DNA of 64,000 bases from Thermococcus sibiricus MM 739 (GTDB lineage: Archaea; Methanobacteriota_B; Thermococci; Thermococcales; Thermococcaceae): the NCBI RefSeq assembly GCF_000022545.1, contig NC_012883.1, positions 1,046,276-1,110,275 on the forward strand, in the 5' to 3' direction. Made by a program: the position numbers and the translations under genes. Of this stretch, positions 26,247 to 35,705 are shown one piece after another. The notes beneath the pieces were generated by a model, which did no database searches, was not told where the DNA came from, and worked only from the letters and a program-made list of their open reading frames with translations. How positions within the stretch are numbered: position 1 is the stretch's first letter; every line of letters starts with the position of its first letter.

Positions 26247-27317
26247 ATGGTTGAAATTGAAGACTTAATATACCTAGCAAGAAACAAGAGGTATGAAGAA
26301 GCTTTAGAGTTAGTCCACCAGTTAGAGGGAAACCTAGAGAAAGCTCTAACTCTAGGAGCTATGGCCAAAGAAGTCTTCCACATAGATGAGACAATAGCGT
26401 ACAGCCTACTAGAAGACGCTGAGTATTTTTCTGAAAAAATAAAGAACAAAAAAGAGAAAGCAATTGCTCTTGCAAATGTAGCATCAGTATATGTCCTGAT
26501 GAGAGACGTTGACTATGGTATGGCACTCTTTGAAAAGGCTCTGAAGGAAACAGAAAAAATAAAAAATGCAAAGGAAAAAATAAAACCTCTGATAGAGATA
26601 GCATATTATATGGGTATTTCTGGGTTAGTGGAATTTTCTTTCGACCTGTTTGAAAAAATCTTTGATATAATCATCAACCTTAAAGTCAACTACGTGAAAA
26701 AGACAGAGTATTTGCTTGATTTAGGGGATATGATGGAGAAAGTAGGGGATGAGTTGGTTTCTCCAGAGGCCTTGACATTTTATAAACGAGCCCACGATTT
26801 ATTTGAAAAACTCCATGTGCCTGCAAAAGTTGCCACACTTGAGAAAAAAATCGACTTAGCGAAAACACTAAACACCGTGGGTATTCCGGAAATTAGAAAT
26901 GCAGTAAAAGAAGGCAAGTATATTTATGCTACAAAACTTCTCATTAGATCTTTCGACGAGGAAAAAATGATAATTGGCCTCCTAGAAATAGCCCTTTGGA
27001 TGAAAAAGAATGCCACTCTTGGTTATAATCAGATTGTAAACACTGCTCTTAAATATCTCAAAAATATCCAATTATCCCCCGACTCAATAGAGTACGTTAT
27101 TAGGCTCTTAATAGAATTAGAGCGCTTTAAGACAGCTTTGGCACTTTCTATGAAAATAGAAGATGTATACTTACGTTCAGAATTTATGGGGGAAATTGCT
27201 ATAGGAATGATAAAAAGTGGAGAAATTGACGGAGCTATGAAATTGGCCGAGAGAATTCCAGATGAGCACGTTCGCCTTAGCACCTTAATCGAGTTGAGAA
27301 AAATAGTTAAATACTAA
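26247..27317 (+). CDS. TPR-like helical repeat protein
   Basis: The product is 356 aa and almost entirely alpha-helical, with repeated helix pairs of 34-40 residues (RNKRYEEALELVHQLEG, DVDYGMALFEKALKE, SGLVEFSFDLFEKI). It has no signal peptide or membrane helix, so it is a cytoplasmic scaffold. Partners are unknown. The ATG at 26247 is the better start, since the longer frame begins with TTG. It is followed after 15 bases by the dipeptidase gene, probably in one transcript. Confidence 0.75.
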   Translation: MVEIEDLIYLARNKRYEEALELVHQLEGNLEKALTLGAMAKEVFHIDETIAYSLLEDAEYFSEKIKNKKEKAIALANVASVYVLMRDVDYGMALFEKALKETEKIKNAKEKIKPLIEIAYYMGISGLVEFSFDLFEKIFDIIINLKVNYVKKTEYLLDLGDMMEKVGDELVSPEALTFYKRAHDLFEKLHVPAKVATLEKKIDLAKTLNTVGIPEIRNAVKEGKYIYATKLLIRSFDEEKMIIGLLEIALWMKKNATLGYNQIVNTALKYLKNIQLSPDSIEYVIRLLIELERFKTALALSMKIEDVYLRSEFMGEIAIGMIKSGEIDGAMKLAERIPDEHVRLSTLIELRKIVKY

Positions 27318-27332
27318 AATGGAGGAATAAAA

Positions 27333-28268
27333 ATGATTTTTGATGCTCACTGTGACTTGCCTACATATATTTATGAAAAACGAAAAGAGGGTAAAAATGC
27401 AGTTTTAGAAAATGAATTCGCCAAGTTTTTTGGCAAATACATAACTTCCAGAGTGATGGCCGTATGGAGCAGACCAGAAAAGAGGGCCACAGCTCTGAGG
27501 TATGCTCTGGAAGTGGTGAACACTCTTCACAAAGATATCATTGAGAGTCCAAGTTTCGCTTTCGTAACAACCACTGATGAAATGCGAAATGCTGTTAAGA
27601 ATGGTAAAGTGGCTCTCTGGTTAGGATTAGAGGGCGGGGAACCGATAGAAGACAGCTTGGATTTACTTGAAATCTTTTATAAACTTGGAGTTAGAGTCCT
27701 AACACTAACTTGGAATTTAAGAAATGCTATTGGCGATGGAACCTTTGAACGGACAAAGGGAGGTCTAACAAACTTTGGTGTAGAGGTTTTGGGAAAGGCA
27801 GAAGAACTTGGAATACTCATAGACGTTAGTCATTTAAATGAGCAAGGCTTTTGGAATGTAATTGAAACAACTGCATTCCCGATAATTGCATCCCATTCAA
27901 ATGCGTATTCCATTTGCGAACATGTAAGAAATTTAAAAGATGATCAAATAAAAGCGATATCAGAGAGAAAGGGAGTTATCGGAGTTAGCAGCATCCCAGC
28001 ATTTGTTGACAAGGAAGCTCCCACCCTTGAAAAAATGGTCAACCACATAGAGTATATAGCGGATTTAGTTGGCTACAAATATGTTGGCTTTGGCTTTGAT
28101 TTTGTTTATTATCTAAGCTGGTGGAAAGGGGAAAGTGTAAAGGGGTTTGAAAATGAAGAAAGAATTCCGGCCTTATTGGCCAAACTGGATGACTTATTTA
28201 GTAAAAAAGAGATTGAAGCAATAACCTTTGGAAATTTTGAAAGAGTTTTCGAAAGAGTTATTGGGTAA
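27333..28268 (+). CDS. Renal-type membrane dipeptidase family protein (peptidase M19)
   Basis: The product is 311 aa. The metal-binding HxD is in FDAHCDLP at the N-terminus, the bridging Glu in LGLEGGEP, and His residues follow in ASHSNAY and CEHVRN. GFDF near the C-terminus is also typical. It probably hydrolyses dipeptides, including ones with D-residues, using two zinc ions. There is no signal peptide, so it acts in the cytoplasm. GGAGGAATAAAA precedes the ATG. Confidence 0.93.
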   Translation: MIFDAHCDLPTYIYEKRKEGKNAVLENEFAKFFGKYITSRVMAVWSRPEKRATALRYALEVVNTLHKDIIESPSFAFVTTTDEMRNAVKNGKVALWLGLEGGEPIEDSLDLLEIFYKLGVRVLTLTWNLRNAIGDGTFERTKGGLTNFGVEVLGKAEELGILIDVSHLNEQGFWNVIETTAFPIIASHSNAYSICEHVRNLKDDQIKAISERKGVIGVSSIPAFVDKEAPTLEKMVNHIEYIADLVGYKYVGFGFDFVYYLSWWKGESVKGFENEERIPALLAKLDDLFSKKEIEAITFGNFERVFERVIG

Positions 28269-28315
28269 CTAAAAACTTTTTAAGCCCTTTTTCTTTTCTC
28301 TACGTTGTGAGAATT

Positions 28316-29155
28316 ATGAACGAAGTTTACTTTCTAACCTTCAGAGAGGCCAGGATGATGCTACTCCGCAATGGAGAAGTGAGGTTAAATTTAGATTTGA
28401 GAAAGACAAACAGAATTCATAAAGTGATAGTTAAAGAAGATAAAGTGGTTTTTCCCGACGAAAGTGAGATTGAGAAGGATATTCTCAAAAAGATAGCCAA
28501 AGATGAGAATACTGTGTATTTCTTAAAAGATTCCCACATCTATAAAGCCGCAATAGCCCACGGAGGATTCTATAAACTTGTACCTACAATTCCACCAACA
28601 ATCGAGATAAACGGCATCAGAATGCACCGAACTAAAGACACAAATCCACTAAAAGACACACGAAGCAAAGTGGATACTGTAAATCCACGAGAGAGTGAAT
28701 TTGTCTTAGATACATGCATGGGGCTAGGGTACACTGCAATAGAAAGTGCTAAGCGTGGTGCTTATGTAATGACAATTGAGAAAGACCCTAATGTCATCGA
28801 ACTCGCCCGTCTAAATCCATGGAGCTGGGAAGTCTTCAATTCTCAAAATATTCAGGTTATTCAAGGTGATGCCTCCGAAATTATCAAAAAATTCAACGAT
28901 GAAACTTTTAATGTGATCATTCACGACCCTCCAAGATTTTCTCTCGCTGGACACCTCTATAGCGAGGCTTTCTACAAAGAGCTGTTTAGAGTTTTAAAAC
29001 CCAAGGGTAGACTTTTCCACTATGTAGGTAACCCAGGGGCCAAATACAGAAAGAAAGATCTACAAAAGGGGGTTATAGAACGATTAAGAAATGCTGGATT
29101 CACAAAAGTCAGGAAAGTTGAAGAAGCTCTTGGAGTTGTAGCAACAAAACCTTAA
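28316..29155 (+). CDS. SAM-dependent methyltransferase (COG2521 type)
   Basis: The product is 279 aa. The first 120 residues form a mixed alpha/beta domain. A Rossmann methyltransferase follows, with motif I VLDTCMGLGYTAI and motif II MTIEKDP. The IIHDPPRF catalytic motif is typical of enzymes that methylate exocyclic amines of bases in RNA or DNA. The substrate is unknown. The ATG at 28316 is preferred to the GTG at 28307. The gene follows the dipeptidase gene by 47 bases. Confidence 0.85.
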   Translation: MNEVYFLTFREARMMLLRNGEVRLNLDLRKTNRIHKVIVKEDKVVFPDESEIEKDILKKIAKDENTVYFLKDSHIYKAAIAHGGFYKLVPTIPPTIEINGIRMHRTKDTNPLKDTRSKVDTVNPRESEFVLDTCMGLGYTAIESAKRGAYVMTIEKDPNVIELARLNPWSWEVFNSQNIQVIQGDASEIIKKFNDETFNVIIHDPPRFSLAGHLYSEAFYKELFRVLKPKGRLFHYVGNPGAKYRKKDLQKGVIERLRNAGFTKVRKVEEALGVVATKP

Positions 29156-29282
29156 ATTTTTAAGCCTCCAAAGAAATCTTTCCTCATGCTTTCAATGATC
29201 CTAGATCATACCAAAAAGAGTGATAATACTCTATAAAAAACAGCAAACAATATTGGTGAGAATTTCAAATGGGGGGTTGCTG

Positions 29283-30269
29283 ATGCTACCATTTGGAAAA
29301 ATTCGGAGTGAGGTTTTAAATAATATAATTTTAAAAAACATAAGTGTTAATGATCCCAAAATCGTTTTTGGGCCCAAAGAAGGGTTTGATGCTGCTGTCC
29401 TTGAATATGATGAGAAAAATTATTTAGTAATTGCAACTGATCCGATTTTAGGTGTTCCAAAAGAACATTTTGGGTTTTTCACATATCACTTTGCCTCAAG
29501 TGACGTGGCAGTTTTTGGGGCCATACCTAAATGGTTGATAGTTAACCTTCTCCTCCCTAATGGAACAACAGAAGAAGACCTCAATTCTGTTATGAGAGAA
29601 CTTAATGAAGAATGCAAAAAGTATGGAACCTCAATTATTGGTGGACATACGGGGGTTTATTCTACCACAAGAAGCTTTACTGCCACAACAACAGCTATAG
29701 GCCTCGTAAAAAAGGACGAACTGAAGCTTCCTCTTGCAAAACCCGGCGATGATATAATAATAACTAAGGGAATTGCAATAGAGTTTGCAGTTGGTGCTGC
29801 ATGGTTCAGAACAGAAGAACTCAAGAAAATTCTCTCTCCCTCTCAAATTTCCTCCCTTCGAGAGATGTACACGCTTGAGACCGTCGTTAAAGATGCATTA
29901 TTGGCAAAAAAATTTGCACGGGGGATGCACGATGTAACAGAAGGAGGATTAACAACACTACATGAAATCGCTGACAATTCAGAGGTTGGATTTGAAGTTT
30001 ATTATGAAAAATTGCACATGCCTCCTCTGGTAAAGAAAGTCGTGAAATTTTATGGAGTAAACCCGCTAACGGTCTCTTCAACGGGGACCTTGATAATAAT
30101 CTCTCCTCAAGAAAATACAAGCAAGCTGATCAAAGCCCTTCATTCACATGGAATAAATGCTTCCACAGTTGGAAAATTCACCGAAGAAAAAGAGAGGGCC
30201 CTAATAAAAAAAGGCAGAAAAGAAGAGTTCCCAAAGTTTGAGAAAGATGCATATGCAGAAATGTATTGA
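29283..30269 (+). CDS. AIR synthase-related protein (HypE/PurM superfamily)
   Basis: The product is 328 aa with the two-domain PurM/HypE/SelD/ThiL pattern: FDAAVLEYDEKNYLVIATDPI for the dimer domain and a Gly/Asp-rich GIIGGHTGVYS-like nucleotide-binding stretch. MHDVTEGGL follows in the C-terminal domain. Members use ATP to activate an amide, carbamoyl or phosphate group. This subgroup is common in archaea and uncharacterised. The ATG at 29283 has a GGGGGGTTG ribosome binding site; an upstream ORF extension looks non-coding. Confidence 0.85.
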   Translation: MLPFGKIRSEVLNNIILKNISVNDPKIVFGPKEGFDAAVLEYDEKNYLVIATDPILGVPKEHFGFFTYHFASSDVAVFGAIPKWLIVNLLLPNGTTEEDLNSVMRELNEECKKYGTSIIGGHTGVYSTTRSFTATTTAIGLVKKDELKLPLAKPGDDIIITKGIAIEFAVGAAWFRTEELKKILSPSQISSLREMYTLETVVKDALLAKKFARGMHDVTEGGLTTLHEIADNSEVGFEVYYEKLHMPPLVKKVVKFYGVNPLTVSSTGTLIIISPQENTSKLIKALHSHGINASTVGKFTEEKERALIKKGRKEEFPKFEKDAYAEMY

Positions 30270-31340
30270 TTATTTTATTTTATACCTTAAGAGTGCAGCT
30301 ATTCCTCCCAAAGCTTTAAGCTTCTCTCCTCCTTCATGTTCTGAACTAACTATCAAAACTTCTCCGCGTGTTCCTCTAACAAACTCCATTATCTGCTCTA
30401 TTTTATCTTTGTACTCCCCTTTCATGAGTTCATCTATAACCAAAAGTGTTTCTATAGCTCCATAACTTGCGGCCTCTTCAACTTCTTTTAATCCATATAC
30501 AACCAATTTCCCTCTTGATATCTCCTCAATAACTTTCTCCACAAGCTGTACTTCCTTGGCAACTCTGTTCTCGTGGTAGACCTTATCAACTGTCCCTCTT
30601 CTGATAACCTCGTATATGCCAGTACTGCCTGTAACACTCGTATCCTCTATAACAACCTTCTTTGCCAGATCAGGGTAATTTTCACTCAAAAACTTGTAAA
30701 AGTTTTCCTTTGTAAATCCCGGACCTGCCACAATAGCCTTGTCCACCCTTTCTCTCTCCATTATTTCAAGCATTGTCTTTGAGAGATCGTGGAAGAATTT
30801 CTTCTCCTCACTCTCCCTATCAGCATTGTATCTCTTCCCTCCAAGGTTGTGGGTTATATTTGCAATGTGTTCGACCCCATACTCTCTTACTACGGCAATA
30901 TCCGCTTCTCCTTCATCAATCACAGTTATCATGACCCTAGCTCTTTGGGAGGCTTTTACTGCTTCCTCTAAACGTTCTATATGGTGTCGTTTCCACTTTT
31001 CCTTCTGGATCGTGATTGTATTATTCTCCTCAATAGCCAGGGTATGATATTTGCCAATAGGGACTTCTTCCCTTGAACTGGAAACTATAGGGCCGGTTAT
31101 TCTAAGGGAATTTGCGAATTTGTGAAAATTAACCTTTTCAACCTTTATCCCCAGAAATACGGGAATTGTCTGAACTTTTTCTGGCCTTAGAGAATCACTT
31201 CTCTGACTTTGTTTTCTAAAGGTTTTGGCATAAACAATATCCCCCTCTTCAATAACATGATAAAGATGCCAGAGGTCATCAAGAGTTTCTACCTTTACCT
31301 TGATTTTACCCTCTTTAGGGTCCTGATGAATTATCTTCAC
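30270..31340 (-). CDS. pelA: Pelota (Dom34) mRNA surveillance factor
   Basis: The product is about 356 aa. It has the three eRF1-like domains: an N-terminal Sm-like domain (KIIHQDPKEGKIKVKVETLDDLW), a central domain, and a C-terminal L30e-like domain (GLKEVEEAASYGAIETLLV). It releases ribosomes stalled on mRNA together with aEF1A and ABCE1. I prefer the GTG at 31340, because GGTGGTGA lies upstream and homologues begin with M-x-I-I-H-x-D-P-K-E-G. An in-frame ATG at 31364 would add eight residues. Confidence 0.95.
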   Translation of the reverse strand: MKIIHQDPKEGKIKVKVETLDDLWHLYHVIEEGDIVYAKTFRKQSQRSDSLRPEKVQTIPVFLGIKVEKVNFHKFANSLRITGPIVSSSREEVPIGKYHTLAIEENNTITIQKEKWKRHHIERLEEAVKASQRARVMITVIDEGEADIAVVREYGVEHIANITHNLGGKRYNADRESEEKKFFHDLSKTMLEIMERERVDKAIVAGPGFTKENFYKFLSENYPDLAKKVVIEDTSVTGSTGIYEVIRRGTVDKVYHENRVAKEVQLVEKVIEEISRGKLVVYGLKEVEEAASYGAIETLLVIDELMKGEYKDKIEQIMEFVRGTRGEVLIVSSEHEGGEKLKALGGIAALLRYKIK

Positions 31341-31390
31341 TCTCACCACCAACTTGAAATTCATCACTCACTTTTTAAATATACAGCGCA

Positions 31391-31400
31391 ACTTTTAAAA
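31391..31400 (+). promoter_or_regulatory. TATA box of the L15e gene
   Basis: ACTTTTAAAA fits an archaeal TATA box. Transcription would begin about 25 bases on, near 31421, which implies an unusually long 5' leader of about 75 nt before the ATG at 31496. Confidence 0.5.
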
Positions 31401-31421
31401 AGCAACCTTGTTTATTCACCT

Positions 31422-31470
31422 TGACTAGGCGGTGAAAACCGCGGGATGTTCCGCTCTACGGAGAACCATA
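31422..31470 (+). promoter_or_regulatory. Structured 5' leader of the L15e mRNA
   Basis: Two hairpins can be read directly. GCGGT (31429-31433) pairs with ACCGC (31438-31442) across a GAAA tetraloop. A second stem joins ATGTTCCG (31446-31453) to CGGAGAACCAT (31459-31469) with small bulges. This fits an L15e autoregulatory site or a small RNA fused to the mRNA; neither is proven. Confidence 0.5.
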
Positions 31471-31495
31471 AACAGTGAAAGACGAGGTGAAAAAA

Positions 31496-32080
31496 ATGGG
31501 AATGTACAAATACATTAGGGAAGCTTGGAAGAATCCAAAAAAGACATATGTAGGAGACCTATTAAAACAGAGGATGATTAAGTGGAGAAGGGAACCGGGC
31601 ATTGTGAGAATTGAAAGACCCACCAGACTTGACAGGGCTAGAAACCTGGGATACCAAGCTAAACAAGGTTATGTTCTTGTAAGAGTTAGAGTGAGAAAAG
31701 GTGGAAGGAAGAGACCAAGATGGAAGGGTGGAAGAAAGCCCTCTAAGATGGGTCAGGTTAAGTATTCACCCAAGAAGAGCCTCCAATGGATTGCCGAGGA
31801 AAAGGCAGCTAGAAAGTTCCCCAACCTTGAGGTTCTTAACTCCTACTGGGTTGGGGAGGATGGTATGTATAGATGGTTTGAGGTCATACTTGTTGATCCA
31901 CATCACCCAGTTATAAAGAGCGATTCAAAAATAGCGTGGATTGCCGGAAAGGCCCACAAAGGTAGGGTCTTTAGAGGACTCACAAGCGCTGGAAAGAAGA
32001 GCCGTGGCTTGAGGAACAAGGGTAAAGGTGCGGAGAAAGTTAGACCAAGCATCAGAGCCCACAGAGGAAGGGGTAAGTGA
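31496..32080 (+). CDS. rpl15e: Ribosomal protein eL15 (L15e)
   Basis: The product is 194 aa and matches archaeal L15e throughout: [11 protein letters not shown] start, [26 protein letters not shown], and a basic C-terminus. It is a very basic 50S subunit protein that binds 23S rRNA. The ATG at 31496 follows GAGGTGAAAAAA. An upstream GTG would add seven residues inside the leader and is rejected. The gene seems to be a single-cistron unit with a structured leader. Confidence 0.97.
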   Translation: MGMYKYIREAWKNPKKTYVGDLLKQRMIKWRREPGIVRIERPTRLDRARNLGYQAKQGYVLVRVRVRKGGRKRPRWKGGRKPSKMGQVKYSPKKSLQWIAEEKAARKFPNLEVLNSYWVGEDGMYRWFEVILVDPHHPVIKSDSKIAWIAGKAHKGRVFRGLTSAGKKSRGLRNKGKGAEKVRPSIRAHRGRGK

Positions 32081-32120
32081 AAACTTTTAGCTTTCTTCTT
32101 GTTCCCTTTCTGTTAGATTT
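32081..32120 (+). terminator. Pyrimidine-rich terminator region after L15e
   Basis: Runs of T (CTTTTAGCTTTCTTCTTG, then CCCTTTCTG) follow the stop codon, the usual intrinsic stop signal for archaeal RNA polymerase. The rest of 32121-32283 is AT-rich with no gene. Confidence 0.4.
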
Positions 32121-32283
32121 TATGCGTTTGATTCTAATTTCTAATCATCAATTCATTTTGTGACTTTTAAGTGGTTAAGCTAAACCTGAATAACGAAGTA
32201 AAATTTCATTAATACTAATAAGAGTGTTAAAAGTCGAAAAACTTAAAAAAACATCATGAATAACTACTAATTGAGGCAATACC

Positions 32284-33222
32284 GTGGTGTTGGGGATACC
32301 TTACTCTAAAAAGTGTTATGTGATAGTGGAAACTCCTCAAAATCCATATAACACAGAGGATCCAGTAAGTGTTAGGGAGACTCTCCAGAGTTGGGATGTT
32401 GATGGAGCATTTTTAAGTTATAACCAAGGATTTGGAGAAAGAGACAGATTTTATGAATATTACTCAGCTTTGGAAGACTATATAGAAAATTTGGGATTTA
32501 TTGTAAATACATTTGGACGATATTTCTCTGATTATACAACAACAGCCTGCACTACTGGAGAGGATATTAGTGGGTGGATCAATCCTTATTTGATCTACAA
32601 AAATGGGATAAACTTCGACAGTCAATATAAAAATATGCTAGATAACCTAATAGAATATCTAAATAGATATCCTTTGGGAGAAGGAATGGTTTTGTTTGAT
32701 CACGTAAGATATCCGCAGGGAAATAGTTATTGTCCAAATTGCTCTGTACAAACATGGCAAAATAGAATTTATAATATAACTCAAGCCACAAGTATCGTGA
32801 AAAGTTATATTTCAAACAATGCTAATATTAGTACACAAAGCTTTGGAGGAGTTTTGCATCCGCAAAGAAATCCAACAAATAACACTTGTTGCCAAGCTTG
32901 GAATGTTGGACAAGCATATGATGATACAAAGGGTATCACAAGGTACCTTGGTTTTGTAGCTGTAATGTTGTATACCATTCTAAGGGAAGATTACATTCAA
33001 TGGATGTTCAACCTTGCAAAAAATGGTGACAGTTATTCTGGCTATTCCACAACGGGAACGAATAAAGAATTGTTAATTTTGCTTTCTACGTATCCAACAA
33101 CTTACAACTACTATGATGATCTTCAAATAGTTATAAATGACGCACTGAATTATTTTGAAGGGGTTGTCTTTTGGGAATACCAATCATTGAAGAACAACTT
33201 TGGAGGTATAGAGAGGTATTAA
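32284..33222 (+). CDS. Putative TIM-barrel glycosidase-like protein, no signal peptide seen
   Basis: The product is 312 aa. The segment GMVLFDHVRYPQG resembles the beta-strand with catalytic Asp in GHL10/DUF4015-type putative glycosidases, which have FDYVRYP. Cysteines occur in clusters (CPNCS, TCCQAW), as in extracellular proteins, yet the GTG start at 32284 gives no signal peptide. The N-terminus may therefore be truncated, or export may be non-classical. GAGG lies eight bases upstream. Asn, Tyr and Thr content is high and the gene is AT-rich. It is immediately followed by the exported toroid gene. Confidence 0.5.
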   Translation: MVLGIPYSKKCYVIVETPQNPYNTEDPVSVRETLQSWDVDGAFLSYNQGFGERDRFYEYYSALEDYIENLGFIVNTFGRYFSDYTTTACTTGEDISGWINPYLIYKNGINFDSQYKNMLDNLIEYLNRYPLGEGMVLFDHVRYPQGNSYCPNCSVQTWQNRIYNITQATSIVKSYISNNANISTQSFGGVLHPQRNPTNNTCCQAWNVGQAYDDTKGITRYLGFVAVMLYTILREDYIQWMFNLAKNGDSYSGYSTTGTNKELLILLSTYPTTYNYYDDLQIVINDALNYFEGVVFWEYQSLKNNFGGIERY

Positions 33223-33224
33223 AG

Positions 33225-34739
33225 ATGAAGTTGGAGTCCAGGATGAAAATCTTTGTAGTTGTAGTTCTTGTGCTTTTACTTTCTCTTCCTTTTTCATTAG
33301 CCCAAAGTGTCTCTGTGGAAAAAGATTACCAAATGAGAACACTCCACTCTTACGCTAAAAATTATGGAATCTCAAGCTACAGTTTTGTTAAAGAGAGTGA
33401 TGAGTTATATTTATCGTGCCTTAAAGTTATAGCCCTAGCAAGAAGCAGCTTTCCAAAGGATTCTCCAGACTTTCAGAGGCTGGTAGAGGAGATAAAATCA
33501 AAGCAATTAAAGGACGGCTCGTTTCCACCGATAATAACTGACGATTATCCAAAAGAAGAAGGAGAGTGGTTTTACTGGGAAAAATCTAAAGCCGCTGGAA
33601 CTGCTCTTGCCTTGCTTGCTCTTCTTGAAGCTGGGGAAAGCCCAAACTCCGAAGTTGTAACCAAGGGAATTAAATTTCTCTTGGCCAACAAAACAGAGGA
33701 TTATTGGACGTCTACAGTTTACATGGACTGGGAAAAGACAGGCATTAAAAGAATTGGAGAGTTTTCAAGCTTAGTGGCAACAGCTTATGCTACTGCACTA
33801 TTGCATAAACTTGGCTACAATGTTACTGATTCTTGGGAGTGGGTTAGGGTTAACTTGAATGCAAAGAACTTAACTAGAAACTATAGCTTTGGTAACTTTT
33901 TTACGGGTTTTCTCTTTCCACAGCCGTATAGGGATTTTAGAATGCCCTATGAAAGTTTAACTTTACCTTTACTCTATCTAACGGAGGAGGGCTTTAAAGT
34001 TGATAATGAACCTTTAGAATTTCTTATTTCACTCTTTAAGCAATCTCAGTACTCAGAGAATGCAACACTACTCTTCACTTTTTATGAGAATTACACCACT
34101 AACTATGAACTTAAAATCCTCCGTTTTTCATTGACAAAAGGAGGAACATGGGAAAAGGAGAGGATGGTTCAAGGGGTTACTGATGATAAAATTAAACTCC
34201 CGATAAATCAGAAAGAAGGCATTGTGGTTTTAAAGGTGGAAGGTTTACGGAAGATAAACTTCCAAAAATCGGGTGTTTTCTTGGATTTGCAAATAATTAA
34301 GAGAGGAATGAAAATCTACGCTGAACTGCCCGTAAATTACATCGATTTTCGTTCTTATGTTAATTCTCAAATAGTTCAGTTCTCCGAAAGTAATGAGACA
34401 TATTACATAATCTTTCTTCCTGAACTGGATGGTTCATGGAATCACGATGTATATTCGACTTCAATAGCACTAATTTGGTTATATTTAGCAGGTGAAACCG
34501 ATTATAATGGATTTAAGAAGGGAATTGAATTTTTGCTCCGTAATGATAGGAGTTTGGACTTTGACGGTTATGCTTATGCTTTGATTGCTTTAAGCTTGTA
34601 TGGTGGAGAGTGGGAGAAGAGCAAGCCAGAGATTAATGCCATTGTTTCTAATGAGGAAGAGAGTATTAAATACTCAGCTTACATTCTCGCGATAATTATG
34701 ATATTTTCAATAGGTTACTTTTGGAGAAAGCGTAAATAA
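33225..34739 (+). CDS. Exported alpha-alpha toroid repeat protein with C-terminal membrane anchor
   Basis: The product is 504 aa. A signal peptide (VVVVLVLLLSLPFSLAQ) is present, and the last 25 residues are one membrane helix followed by WRKRK. Two blocks (about 65-235 and 390-470) carry helix pairs with LKDGSFPP and LDGSWNHDVYSTSIALIWL, the QxxDGSW-type pattern of terpene cyclase or alpha-2-macroglobulin toroids. Starts at 33225 or 33243 are both possible. Many N-glycosylation sites (NxT/S) occur. It likely sits on the outer face of the membrane beside the protein encoded by the preceding gene. Confidence 0.65.
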   Translation: MKLESRMKIFVVVVLVLLLSLPFSLAQSVSVEKDYQMRTLHSYAKNYGISSYSFVKESDELYLSCLKVIALARSSFPKDSPDFQRLVEEIKSKQLKDGSFPPIITDDYPKEEGEWFYWEKSKAAGTALALLALLEAGESPNSEVVTKGIKFLLANKTEDYWTSTVYMDWEKTGIKRIGEFSSLVATAYATALLHKLGYNVTDSWEWVRVNLNAKNLTRNYSFGNFFTGFLFPQPYRDFRMPYESLTLPLLYLTEEGFKVDNEPLEFLISLFKQSQYSENATLLFTFYENYTTNYELKILRFSLTKGGTWEKERMVQGVTDDKIKLPINQKEGIVVLKVEGLRKINFQKSGVFLDLQIIKRGMKIYAELPVNYIDFRSYVNSQIVQFSESNETYYIIFLPELDGSWNHDVYSTSIALIWLYLAGETDYNGFKKGIEFLLRNDRSLDFDGYAYALIALSLYGGEWEKSKPEINAIVSNEEESIKYSAYILAIIMIFSIGYFWRKRK

Positions 34740-34823
34740 GATAATTTACGTTAAGTGAGAAGTCAACAAAACAACTTCAGACAGTTTAACGGAGTAAAAT
34801 GTTGTTTATACTTTGTAAAGTAG

Positions 34824-35573
34824 ATACTGTCAGGATAACTGGGGCATCAACTCCTGAAACCATTCAGCAACATCACCTTAGCATTAAACCGAGAATGAAC
34901 CCGAACAAAATTATACCAGAAAGCAAACAGAAAAACAAACCCCTGAACTTTCCTCCAATCCCTACTCCTAAAATTATTCCAGAAATCTTCATCCTCCTTA
35001 ACAGTCCTAAACCAACGCTCAACACTATTCCTCAACCCGAAAGTCACACGAACAAAATCCAACCCCAAACTCTTAAAAGCAGACTCATACCACCTTACCC
35101 CAGCAACCAGAAAAACAGGTTGATCTTCACTGGATTCTAAGACAACCAACAGGAAATTCCGAACAATTAACCAGTTCCTAGTTGTTGTAATCCAGACTGC
35201 AAGAACTTTCCTGCTCTCAACATCAATGGCAGCCCATAGAAATCTCCTCTCCCCATTGATTTTATCACAGTCTCGTCAACTGGGATGAGGTTCTTCTGTT
35301 TTTGACTGCGAGGAGTTTTGGCTGGTAATGAGTTGTCTCCCAGACCGTTGTCTGGGTGATTCCTAGGATTTCTGCGACTTGTTTGTAGCTGAGGCCTTTC
35401 AGGTATAGTTTTGCTGCTTTGATTTTCTTTTCTGGTGAGATCTTGTTCCGACGAAAAGGTTTAAGGCTAAACAAGCAGTATATAATGTTTTCAGCCTTCA
35501 TGTTTTCCCTTTCTTTTCTGAAGTGTTGTCAGTAACTTAAGTCTGATGCCTACTCCTTATCCCGACAGTATCT
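34824..35573 (-). mobile_element. Decayed IS6-family insertion element
   Basis: The ends are inverted repeats of 17 bp with one mismatch: AGATACTGTCAGGATAA at 34824-34840 and TTATCCCGACAGTATCT at 35557-35573. The 8-bp flanks (TGTAAAGT left, GATAGTCA right) do not match, so no target duplication remains. The inner sequence is a broken transposase on the minus strand. The length of 750 bp is close to a full Thermococcales IS6-type element. Confidence 0.85.
34847..35501 (-). pseudogene. IS6-family transposase, frameshifted
   Basis: The N-terminal piece (35501-35265) begins MKAENIIYCLFSLKPFRR and contains a helix-turn-helix (GLSYKQVAEILGITQTTVW). The C-terminal piece (35149-34847) has the end of the DDE domain with GLRNSVERWFRTVKE and FVFLFAFWYNFVR. 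The middle, including the first catalytic Asp region, is spread over several frames with stops. The element cannot make active transposase. The wording of both pieces matches the Pyrococcus IS6-type transposases I remember. Confidence 0.88.
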
Positions 35574-35705
35574 GATAGTCATTAGACTTATGGCACTTAT
35601 TGTAGTGATATTACTAAAGATTTGCAGTGAGGTTTAACTTCTCCAGATATTTTTGGCCGTTAAAGCTTTTAAACCATCTTCTAAAACTTCAACAGGGTGA
35701 AAAAT

